From Mesorhizobium_G sp049840935 (GTDB taxonomy: Bacteria > Pseudomonadota > Alphaproteobacteria > Rhizobiales > Rhizobiaceae), in the NCBI GenBank assembly GCA_049840935.1, contig JASGJA010000007.1, positions 62,001-126,000 on the forward strand: 64,000 bases of DNA, read 5' to 3'. The notes beneath the pieces were generated by a model. That model did no database searches and was not told the DNA's origin. It saw only the letters and a list, made by a program, of their open reading frames with translations. Both the position numbers and the translations under genes were made by a program. Positions 51,877 through 61,200 of the stretch are shown here, piece by piece (the first letter of the stretch is position 1; each line of letters begins with the position of its first letter).

Positions 51877-53481
51877 ATGAGAGTGATTTCGACAACCAGA
51901 CGAGAATTGTTGCAGGGCGCAGCTTTAGCCGCCGCTGCTGGCTTTGCCCCCAAATTCGCATTTGCACAGGATGCCGTGCGCCGGTTGATCGTCGCCGCCA
52001 ATTCGGAGCCGCGCAATCTCAACCCAGCCATGGTGGCGTCTAACGGCGTGTTCTTCGTTTCCAGCAAAATCGTCGAGCCGTTGGCAGAAGCTTCCTATGA
52101 TGGGCCAAATGGGCTCGCGCCACGGCTTGCTGTAAGCTGGTCCGGGTCCGACGATGGCTTGAGCGTCACCTTCAAGCTGCGCGAAGGCGTTACGTGGCAC
52201 GATGGAAAGCCTTTCACATCCGCTGACGTCGCGTTCTCTGCGATGCAAATCTGGAAGCCGCTCCAGAACCTTGGGCGCATTGTATTCAAAGACCTTGAGA
52301 ACGTCGAAACGCCGGACGAAACAACCGCCGTGTTCCGTTTCTCCAAGCCGACGCCGTTCCAGCTTGTCCGCAACGCCCTGCCAGCGCTCACCAGCGTTGT
52401 ACCGAAGCACATTTACGAGAATGGCGACATTGCCGAAAACCCGGCCAATACCGCACCCATCGGCACTGGCCCATTCCGCTTTGGCGAACACAAGCCCGGC
52501 GAATATTACAAGCTCGTCCGCAATGAGAATTATTGGCAGAAGGATCTGCCGAAGCTCGACGAGATTCTCTACCGCGTTCTGCCAGACCGCGCAGCAGCTG
52601 CGAACGCCATCGAGGCCGATGAAATCCAGCTTGCTGCCTTCTCCGCCGTGCCTCTGGCCGATCTCGACCGCGTCTCCAAGATCGAAGGCATTGCTGTCGT
52701 CACTACCGGCTATGAAGCCCTGACCTATCAGCTTGTCGTCGAGATCAACCATCGCCGCAAGGAACTGGCTGACCTCAAGGTGCGCCGCGCCATCGCTCAC
52801 GCAATCGACCGCGACTATGTCGTGCGCACCATCTTCCTTGGGCACGCGACTGCATCCACCGGGCCGGTCCCGCGCAACGACACGCAGTTCTACACGTCCG
52901 ACGTACCGTCCTATCCGTACGATGTCGCCAAGGCCAACGCCTTACTTGACGAGGCAGGCTATCGCCGCGACACCAATGGTCGTCGCTTCACATTGAAGCT
53001 TTTGCCCGCCCCATATTTTAACGAGACGAAGCAGTTCGGAGATTATTTGCGGCAGGCATTGGCGGAAATCGGCATCGACGCGCAGCTAGTCAGCAATGAT
53101 GCCGCCGCCCATCAGAAAGCCGTCTACACCGACCACGATTTTGATCTTGCCATCGCGCCGCCCGTGTTCCGTGGCGACCCTGCCATATCGACCACCATCC
53201 TCGTGCGCAGCGGAACGCCGGACGGCGTGCCCTTCTCCAATCAGGGCGGCTACGTAAATTCCGAGCTGGACAATCTGATCGACCGCGCTGCCGTCACGCT
53301 GGACGAGCAAGCCCGCATTGCGCTCTATCAGGAGTTCCAGCGTAAAGTCGTTGACGATCTGCCGCTCATAAATGTGGTGGAGTGGAACTTCATCACCGTC
53401 AGCCGCTGGTCAGTCAAAAACGTGTCGAACAATCCTCGTTGGGCCGTGTCCAACTGGGCCGACACGTCAATCGCATCCTGA
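51877..53481 (+). CDS. Peptide ABC transporter substrate-binding protein
   Basis: 534 residues of the SBP_bac_5 (DppA/OppA) family. ATG 51,877 follows GGGGAAAGAAGAG; the frame is open from 51,844. The N-terminus STTRRELLQGAALAAAAGFA resembles a twin-arginine signal, then AFAQ. Family blocks: LREGVTWHDGKPFTSADVAF, then RRAIAHAIDRDYVV. It binds peptides or nickel complexes in the periplasm. It heads an operon with two permeases and two ATPases on the plus strand; the last ATPase is cut off near 56,410. Confidence 0.9.
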   Translation: MRVISTTRRELLQGAALAAAAGFAPKFAFAQDAVRRLIVAANSEPRNLNPAMVASNGVFFVSSKIVEPLAEASYDGPNGLAPRLAVSWSGSDDGLSVTFKLREGVTWHDGKPFTSADVAFSAMQIWKPLQNLGRIVFKDLENVETPDETTAVFRFSKPTPFQLVRNALPALTSVVPKHIYENGDIAENPANTAPIGTGPFRFGEHKPGEYYKLVRNENYWQKDLPKLDEILYRVLPDRAAAANAIEADEIQLAAFSAVPLADLDRVSKIEGIAVVTTGYEALTYQLVVEINHRRKELADLKVRRAIAHAIDRDYVVRTIFLGHATASTGPVPRNDTQFYTSDVPSYPYDVAKANALLDEAGYRRDTNGRRFTLKLLPAPYFNETKQFGDYLRQALAEIGIDAQLVSNDAAAHQKAVYTDHDFDLAIAPPVFRGDPAISTTILVRSGTPDGVPFSNQGGYVNSELDNLIDRAAVTLDEQARIALYQEFQRKVVDDLPLINVVEWNFITVSRWSVKNVSNNPRWAVSNWADTSIAS

Positions 53482-53507
53482 TGCGGCGGGACTGAATAGC
53501 GCCCGCC

Positions 53508-54492
53508 ATGCAGCGCGCCCTCCGTCTGGTCGCACGCAGGCTGCTCGGCGCAATTCCCGTTCTGGCAATTGTCATCGCTGGCACGTTCCTGTTGCTGGAA
53601 CTGGCTCCCGGCGATGCGGTCGACGCCTACATCGCCTCGACCGGAGGCGACGCTGCGACGATCGCGGCCCTGCGCGAAGTCGTGGGGGTTGAACCAATCC
53701 GCTTCAGCGCGCTTCGGCCTTTTTGTTTCACGTTTGGCGCATGGCGACCTTGGCTGGTCGATCAGCTTTTCGCGCCCCGTGCTCGACGTCATCATGGAAC
53801 GCCTGCCGCGTACGCTGTTGCTCATGGGCTCCGCAACTGCGCTTTCCTTCGCGCTTGGCAGCCTGTTCGGCATTGTCGCAGGCGCACGCCCCGGAAGCAT
53901 ACGCGACCGCCTGCTGTCGGCTGGCTCACTTGCACTCTATGCCATGCCCAGCTTCTGGCTTGGTCTGGTCCTGAGTGTCGTCTTCGCCGTCAATCTGCGC
54001 TGGTTCCCCTTGTCCGGCTTTGAGACAATCGCATCCGACAAAACCGGCATCAGCCGCGCACTCGATATCGCCAGCCATCTTGCCCTACCGGTCACTGCGC
54101 TCGGTCTGGTCTATATGGCGCTCTACATGCGCGTCATGCGCGCCAGCATGGCGGAGGTCTGGCGGGAAGATTTCGTGCGCGCCCTTATCGCTCGCGGCTT
54201 CGGCCACGCGCGCATCGTCCGCCATGTCGCCCGCAACGCACTCCTGCCGCTCGTCACCATGCTCGGCGTGCAAGCCGCTGTCATGCTTGGCGGCTCTGTC
54301 GTCATTGAAAGCGTTTTTGCCGTTCCGGGCCTCGGTCGACTGACACAGGAAGCCGTCGCTCAGCGCGACACGCCGCTTCTGCTCGGCATCATTTTGGTCA
54401 GCGCCGTTTTCGTGATCACCGTAAATCTGATCGTCGATTTGCTTTACGCATGGCTCGACCCTCGCATCGGTGCCAGCGGAGAAACGCTATGA
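53508..54492 (+). pseudogene. Peptide ABC transporter permease (DppB-like), frameshifted
   Basis: Membrane subunit of the same transporter. The frame from ATG 53,508 (MQRALRLVARRLLGAIPVLA) breaks at GGGGG (53,684-53,688); removing one G continues into the second frame at GLNQSASARFGLF and through to 54,492, giving about 327 residues, the normal DppB size. The later part holds the EAA-like loop (IARGFGHARIVRHVARNALL). Most likely a homopolymer error. Confidence 0.88.
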
Positions 54493-55319
54493 CCGGCCTG
54501 CGGCGGTTTCTCTCAACCGGCGAAGCGCGTGTCGGCCTCGCCATGCTGCTGCCGCTCATCGCGCTCGCACTGCTCGCTCCCGTCCTTTTTCCGCGCGATC
54601 CTATGGCTATTGTCGGCGAACGCCTGCTGCGTCCTTTTCAGGAAAGCGCCCTGCCGCTCGGAACGGACCGCCTTGGCCGCGATGTCCTCGCCCAACTCGT
54701 CCACGGCGCGCAAACATCGCTGCTCGTCGGCCTCGCCGCTGCACTGTCGGCGCTTTGCGTCGGCGCAGTCATCGGAACAATCGCGGGGTTTGGTGGACGC
54801 CTCGCGGACGAAATCCTCATGCGCATTACCGAAGCTTTCCAGACCGTCCCGGCCTTTCTTCTCGCACTGGCGTTTGTCAGCGTTATAGGCCCCACCCTCG
54901 CATCGGTCATCTTCGCCATCGCGCTTGGCGCATGGCCTGCGCCCGCTCGCGTTGCACGCGCCGAAGTGCTCTCAATTCGTGAAAAGGATTACGTCGCCGC
55001 AGCCCGCGTCGTCGGAAAGCGCCCTTTCGAAATAGCTTTCCGCGAAATTCTGCCCAACGCCCTGCCACCCGTTCTCGCGCTTTCATCTGTTATTGTCGCA
55101 AGCGCGATCCTCATCGAAGCAGCGCTTTCCTTTCTCGGTTTGGGTGATCCCAATCGCATCACATGGGGTGGCATGATTGCAGAGGGCCGTACCGTTCTGC
55201 GTAGTGCATCTTACCTCTCGATCATTCCGGGCATCGCCTTGGTCATCGCCGTTTTAGCCGTCTACCTCCTTGGCGAAGGTGCTGCCAAAGCCCGCCTCAG
55301 CAAGCGGAGTTACGCATGA
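54489..55319 (+). CDS. Peptide ABC transporter permease (DppC-like)
   Basis: 276 residues, about six membrane segments, start ATG 54,489 overlapping the previous stop (ATGA). The N-terminal part has a typical DppC periplasmic region (PLGTDRLGRDVLAQLVHGAQ), and the EAA loop is VVGKRPFEIAFREILPNALP near residue 190. It pairs with the frameshifted DppB-like subunit. Confidence 0.92.
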   Translation: MTGLRRFLSTGEARVGLAMLLPLIALALLAPVLFPRDPMAIVGERLLRPFQESALPLGTDRLGRDVLAQLVHGAQTSLLVGLAAALSALCVGAVIGTIAGFGGRLADEILMRITEAFQTVPAFLLALAFVSVIGPTLASVIFAIALGAWPAPARVARAEVLSIREKDYVAAARVVGKRPFEIAFREILPNALPPVLALSSVIVASAILIEAALSFLGLGDPNRITWGGMIAEGRTVLRSASYLSIIPGIALVIAVLAVYLLGEGAAKARLSKRSYA

Positions 55320-56098
55320 CTCCGCTGCTCGAAATCGAAAATCTCACCGTCAGCTATGACGGCACAAGTCCCGCCCTGCAGGACGCCAATCTCACGGTTG
55401 CTGCCGGCGAACGCGTCGGCCTGATTGGCGAAAGCGGGTCCGGCAAAAGCACACTCGCGCTAGCCGTGGCTAGCCTGCTTCCGCGCTCGGCTCGCGTCTC
55501 CGGCTCGATCCGCTGGCAGGAGACCGACACTCTCCCGCGCAACGGCGCCGACATCGGCTATGTGTTCCAAGACCCCGCCGGCAGCCTCGACCCGGTCATC
55601 CGCATCGGCGTACAGCTTGCGGAAATCCTCCACGTCCTTCGCGGCGAGCAATCCCCGCTCGACGTAACAGACCTGCTCGCACGCGTCGGCTTCTCCGATC
55701 CTGAAATCATCGCCGCGCGCTATCCGCACCAACTCTCCGGCGGGCAAAAGCAGCGCGTCGCAATCGCTTGTGCGCTGGCAGGCCAACCTCGCCTTCTCAT
55801 CGCCGACGAAGCCACAAGCGCACTCGATACCATCGTACAAGCGGGCATCGTGCGCCTTCTTAGCCGACTGACCGCAGACACCGGATCCAGCCTGCTGTTC
55901 ATCACCCACGACCTCGCACTCGCCAGTACGCTTGCCGACCGCCTCGTCGTCCTACGTGATGGCCGCATTCTCGAAACAGGAACGCCGCGCGAGATAATCG
56001 AACACCCGCGCCATCCCTATGTCGCCAGCCTCGTCGCTTCCCATCTCGCGCTTGAGGGGCCAACGCTGCTCGAAACACAACGCGAGCATCCGCCATGA
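55316..56098 (+). CDS. Peptide ABC transporter ATP-binding protein (DppD-like)
   Basis: 260 residues. Walker A GESGSGKST near residue 37, Q-loop VFQDPAGSLDPVI, signature LSGGQKQRVAIACAL near residue 139, Walker B RLLIADEATSALD near residue 159. It starts by overlapping the permease stop (ATGA) and ends overlapping the next ATPase start. The D-loop shows the common Glu-Ala form (DEAT). Confidence 0.92.
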   Translation: MTPLLEIENLTVSYDGTSPALQDANLTVAAGERVGLIGESGSGKSTLALAVASLLPRSARVSGSIRWQETDTLPRNGADIGYVFQDPAGSLDPVIRIGVQLAEILHVLRGEQSPLDVTDLLARVGFSDPEIIAARYPHQLSGGQKQRVAIACALAGQPRLLIADEATSALDTIVQAGIVRLLSRLTADTGSSLLFITHDLALASTLADRLVVLRDGRILETGTPREIIEHPRHPYVASLVASHLALEGPTLLETQREHPP

Positions 56099-56415
56099 CC
56101 GCGCCGCTTCTGGCCGTCCACGACCTCGCCAAATCCTTCGGCGGTACACTTGCCGTAGATAGGGTCTCGTTCGATCTGGCCGCAGGCGAAACGCTCGCGC
56201 TCGCCGGACCATCCGGCAGTGGTAAATCAACCATCGCCCGGCTGGTCATGCGCCTCATCGAACCTGACGCCGGTGGCATCGAGTTCATGGGCGAAGACCT
56301 TACGCGCCTTGTCGGCAGCTCGTTGCGCGCCCGCCGCCGCCACATCCAGATGGTCTTTCAGGATACCAATTCTTCTTTCAACCCGCGCGCCACCGTCGCA
56401 TCCGCCCTGCTTGGC
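56095..56415 (+). pseudogene. Peptide ABC transporter ATP-binding protein (DppF-like), cut at a sequence junction
   Basis: About 105 residues are normal: Walker A GPSGSGKST near residue 38, Q-loop MVFQDTNSSFNPRATVASAL. After ...ASAL (near 56,409) the frame continues in unrelated sequence to 56,808 (RAWLSAGRTALDRPG...). The signature and Walker B motifs are missing. On the other strand a different gene begins at the same point, so the gene was broken by joining foreign DNA, most probably during assembly. Confidence 0.88.
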
Positions 56416-56647
56416 CGCGCTTGGCTTTCGGCAGGTCGAACTGCGCTGGACCGTCCAGGCCGGCATCCAGTTCGCCGCTGCCGTAGTCGAACGGGATATC
56501 GAGATGGTCGTCCAGGTTGGGGTGGCTGTCGTGGATGCGCGTGGCACGGGCCACCAGGTCGGCATCCGCATGCTGCGCCAGTACCGGCAAGGACAGCGAG
56601 AGGGTGCCACCCAACAGGAGCAGCCCGCGGAAAATATTGTGTTTCAT
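56411..56647 (-). pseudogene. Membrane dipeptidase (peptidase M19) N-terminal fragment
   Basis: About 79 codons on the minus strand: a signal peptide (MKHNIFRGLLLLGGTLSLSL) then RIHDSHPNLDDHLDIPFDYG, the N-terminal metal-binding HxDxHLD-like region of renal dipeptidase-type M19 enzymes, and GPAQFDLPKAKRG. The gene stops at the 56,410 join. Style and composition are gammaproteobacterial (Xanthomonadales-like) and unlike the alphaproteobacterial part. Confidence 0.7.
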
Positions 56648-56678
56648 GTCGTTATCCCGGAAATTCCGCTCGAAAGCA

Positions 56679-57166
56679 TCAAGGGGTCGGGCGCGTCAGC
56701 TGGCGCGCGATGAGTTGCCAGCTTCCACCGGCCTTGGTCCAGACATCCAGGCCGGACAGGCGCGCGCTGCGCGGGGGCTGGCCGGCCTGCTGGATATGGA
56801 AGGTGTAGGTCGCCGTGACATAGGCCTGGTCGCCATAGACGCGCACGGCGACGCCTTCGGCATCGACGGCGGTGAAGTCGCGGTCCGCCGGGGTTATCGT
56901 GCGTTCGATCTGGCCCTGCTTGTCGACCACGACGCCATCGGTATGGCCGTAGCTGAGATCCTCATGGTAGAGACGCTGCAGAGCGGCGCGATCCTTGCCG
57001 CCACCGCCGCGCGCCATGCATCGATGGACTGGATGACTTCGGCGCGTTGTTCCGCGCTGCCGCGTTCGACGACAGGCACGGCCTCGGCAGCGATCGCGCA
57101 GTTGGCGCCAGTGAACTGCAAGGCGATGGCAAGGCCAAGTGCGGACCAGGATTTTGGAATTGACAT
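56679..57166 (-). pseudogene. NTF2-like/SnoaL-type secreted protein, frameshifted
   Basis: A signal peptide (MSIPKSWSALGLAIALQFTG) and helix (VIQSIDAWRAAVAA) are in one frame from ATG 57,164-57,166; near 56,994-56,998 the frame shifts and continues as KDRAALQRLYHEDLSYGHTD then YVTATYTFHIQQAG. Adding one A to an AA pair restores a protein of about 162 residues of the NTF2-like (DUF4440) type. Same origin as its neighbours. Confidence 0.65.
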
Positions 57167-57186
57167 GCAGGGTTGTCCTTTTGCAA

Positions 57187-58210
57187 TCAGAAAGAGAATT
57201 TCGCGCGCGCGTAGTAGTACCTGCCGAAACCGCCTTCCGGAGACAGGTTCGAATACAGCGACACCGTCGGGTTGCGGATTGCGGCCAGCACTTCGTCCGG
57301 ATGGCTGTCGAACAAGTTGTTGATGCCGAATGACAGCTTGAACGCGCTGCTGAAGCGATAGCCGGCGCTGGCGTTCACCACCACCTGCGGATCGAAGGTC
57401 TGGTCGTACGCCGCATTGCTGTTGCGAAGGGTGTAGCTGCCATAGCGCACGGCGGCAAGGTGTGCATCGACGGCGTCGAAGGCATAGTCCGCGGCCAGGC
57501 GCGTGAACGAGTGCGGGTTCGGCTTCCTCGATATAGGAAGCCGATTCGCGGCCGACATGGACAGGCCGGCGGATGCCAGCACCGCCGGGGTTTCCTCGAC
57601 GTGGGTGATCTCGGTTTCGTTCCAGTTGTAGGACGCACTCAGGTCGAGGCGTTGTCCGGCATCGAAGCGGATATGGACTTGCGCAGCGTGGCATCGACGC
57701 CGCGGGTACGGGTGTCGACCGCATTGGTGAAGTATTGCAGGCCGGAATAGGTGGGATAGCCGGCGTCGGACAGCACCTGGCGCACCAGTGCGCCGTTGAG
57801 CGTCTCGGACAGCACGAAACGGTCGTCTATGTCGATGCGATAGATGTCCAGCGTGGCCGAAAGGCTTTCGCTGGGCGTCCACACCACGCCGGTGGAGAAA
57901 TTCCGTGATTCTTCCGGGCGACAGTGGCGTTCGCCCAGCGCACGCGCTTCCGTGCTGTCCACACGCGCCAGCCGGTTGGTGGCCAGCACGCCGTTGGTGA
58001 TGTTCGGGATGGTGCGCGAATACGCCGTCTGTCCCAATGAGGGCGCACGGTAGCCGGTTCCCGCGCTGAAACGCCAGGCCAGTGCAGGCGTGAATGCGTA
58101 GCGCAGCGCCAGGCGTCCGTTGCTGGTCGAACCGAAGTCCGAGTAATGCTCGCTGCGGGCGGATACCGTGGCGGTGAGCCTGGAAGTCAGATCGCCTTCC
58201 AGTTCGCTCA
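57187..58210 (-). pseudogene. TonB-dependent receptor, C-terminal part, frameshifted
   Basis: Outer-membrane barrel fragment, about 340 residues. Typical receptor strands: ATVSARSEHYSDFGSTSNGR, then FSAGTGYRAPSLGQTAYS, and the closing FGINNLFDSHPDEV to YYYARAKFSF with a terminal Phe. The frame shifts near 57,660 between DATLRKS and IRFDAGQRLD. The plug and first strands are missing: upstream of SELEGDLTSRL (58,210) the sequence belongs to another protein. The C-terminal Phe and style suit a gammaproteobacterium. Confidence 0.82.
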
Positions 58211-61200
58211 GCATGTGAGGGGCGAGCACCCGGAAGCGGCCATAGGGCGTCGTGGCGAGCACGTCCATGAACTGCGACGTATCGTCGAGCACGACGCGGA
58301 GCCCGAGCCGGCCGCCGTTGCTCTGGTGCTGAGCGGTCTCCTGGTCCTCCTGATAGAACGCCGTCGCCCCCTCGACGCGCGTGAGGCGGATGGTCCCAAT
58401 GCTCGTGTCCAGCATGTTTCGCTTGTAAAAGCGACCGCCGAGCGTGAACGTCGTTGCGAGCGGGGCGCTGCTGAGCGAAGAGAAGAAGAAGACACGGCGA
58501 TTGTCCGCCGCGTTGATTGTCGCGCCGCAGCCTCCGAGAAGGAAGCTCCCGATGCGGAACAGGGTCGAGCCATAGATGCTATCCCACTGGTCACCGTTGG
58601 TGCCGCAGGTGATCTGGTATTTGGCTGGTGCGGGAGGGGAGGGCGAGCTCGTCTTCTCGACCACGAACGAGATTCGACTCCTTGGGGAGCACCGGGGAGA
58701 CGGTGATCGGCCCGCCGGTGCTCGTCCGTGGCGCGGTCCCACTTCCCGCTCTGGTATTCGCTCCACGCGAGGAGGATCTCGAGGTGCTTCTTCGCGGGTA
58801 CGCCCCGCCGATTGGGCGCGCCGATCGGCTGATTGTCGTCGGGCTTCTCGGTGAAGACGGGCCAGAAGAGGTGGAGCCGGCGCTCATCGACGAAGAGGAC
58901 GTCAGCTAATTGCCCGGGATATCGAGATCGATCTTCTGCCACGGTGTCCACGCCGAAGCGTCCACCCGGGTGCGGTAGAAATACGCATAGGGGGTGAGCC
59001 GCGTGCGGCCGATGACGTGGAGGACGTCGATTGGCGGGTGATCGGCGTCGCCGTCCTCGACCTGGTGGAACATCGCCACCACATCGAGCCGCGCCACCTC
59101 GTCGAGCTGTTCGAGGTAGTGGCCATACGCCGTCTCGGCCACGTCGTCGGTGATGTCCTGCTGGCGGAATTCGCGCTCGAGCGCCTCGAAGAAGGGCGAT
59201 TTCGTCGTCCCGGAACTCGGGCTCGATCGAGTTCTCCGGGTAGAGGAAGACCTTGCGACTCGGCCTCCCAGACGCGATAGTTCTTCATCGACGTCCATTC
59301 TTCCGCGGCCTCCGCGGGCAGCTTCACGTGATCCTCGAGGTTGAGCAGCGCCCGCTGCACGAAGGTCTGCACCGAGCCGATCGCCTGGTTGATCCGCGAG
59401 GTGAGCTGGCAGGGCGCGATTTGCACGTCGACGAGGAGGGAGGCGAAGAGATCGTCCGGCTCGGTGAGGCCTTCGAGATCGAACAACAACGGCTGACGAG
59501 CGCGTCGCGCTGCTTGCCGCGGAGGACATCGCGGAGCGGCGGCGCGACGGTGAGCCACTCGTCCTCCGTGTGCCGGGCCTTCGCCGCCTGCACGATCTCG
59601 GCAGACCGGGATTCCGCGGCAGTCGTCGATGACATCGCCGCGGACGGCGGGCTCGTCTAGCGGCGCGATCCACCGAGGGCCTTGCTCGCGGAGACGCCGA
59701 GTCGTTTCATGGCCGCGAACGCGTCGGCAAGGCGGATCAGCGTCGCCGCGGTCGCCTTATCGCTGATCATCGAGACCCCGAAGGAGGATCCGATCGCGTC
59801 GCGGATCGCGGTGATCTCCGCGGTCGCCCAGCCGGTGGCCTGACCGAGCGTCGCCACCGCGTCCGCGTGCGCGGCGCCGAAGACGGAGAGGAGCGCCGCG
59901 CTCCCGTCCGGGAGCTTTTGGCGGAGCGCCTTGAGCCCGAGCAGCGTTTGCCAGTCGTCGAAGAGCGTACCCGGCGAATCCGAGGGAGACCGGGGGAGCG
60001 CGTCGAGATCCAGGATCGCCGTGTACCGCGTGATCTCGGCGGGCGAGAGCGAGAGGCTCTTCACGATCGACGCGACCTTGTTGAGGTGGCGATACGCGGC
60101 GCGCTGCGCCGTGCGAGCGCCGGTGGTCAGCGCGGTGGGGTCCGCGCCGAGGAACGGCGCGAGGAACGCCGTGATAAGCTTCGTGGAGCTCCCGTCGGTC
60201 GACAGCGACGAGAGGAGGAGCCCGGCCACCGGCGCGCCGACCTGCGTCGCGGCGGCGAGCGTCTGCTGGATGAGGCGCCCAGCCTCCGCCTTGGTGCTCG
60301 CCTCGGCGAACGCAAAGGAGCTTCGCTCAGCGGTGGTGAGCGTCGGATCCCCGGGGCTTGGAGGATCGATGAGCTTGGCCTTCGCGCCCAGCGCATCCCG
60401 AGAAATAGCCGGCCATGAAGTCGTTGAAGAACGTCGTTGGGTTTCCATCGTCAGGATCCCAGGTCCCGGCGATGATGGCGAGCATCTCCTCTCGTTGATC
60501 GGTGTGCAGCTCATTGAAGCCCGCGACGAGCCCTGCGAGCTTCTCCCCCGTCGGATCGGTGATCGTGGCCTTGTTCGCCTTGATCTTGGACAGCCCTGCG
60601 AACAGGGTGTCGAGCGTGGTGTCGATGGCGACGTCGGTCGGCGCGATCGCCGTGGCCTGCAATCGGATGTCCCGGAACAGGTAAAGAAGGTCCGTGGGGG
60701 AGATGCCAGCGCCCTTCACCCGATCGACGATGTCGGCGAAGCGCGGCGCGTCGGCCCTCGTGAAGGGATCGGCGATGGTCGAGAGCTTCTTGACGATCGA
60801 CCACTCCTTGATGGAGAGGCCGAGCGCCCGGGCGAACGTGACGATGCGGTGGAGCTTGGAGAGGTTCGTGAGCGTGAGCTTCGCCGGCAGCGGGCCGCTC
60901 CCATCGTGATCGGGGATATCGCTGTCCTCGCCGATCTCGGCGTTGCTCACGGCGCTGTCGGTCAGGATCGCGAGATCCTGCGCTCCGATCCGGAGCGCGC
61001 CGGCGATGGCGTCAGCGTGGTCCAAGAGCAGCTCGGTGGTGCCCGGATCGGTGACCAGAATCCACCGCGAGCTCCGGATCGACGGGGTTCGTGACCGCCT
61101 TGTTCTGGAAGAGCTGCTCGTAGAACGATGGAGTCTTGCCGGCGTCCCTCGGCTGCGTGTCGAGATCGCCGAACCAGCTCGCGACGACGGCGACCGGGAG

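Noticed and set aside
57639..58766. A genuine fusion of a Tc toxin and a TonB receptor
   Set aside because: In-frame continuity across the join is likely chance; both partners are truncated and neighbouring genes are foreign to each other.
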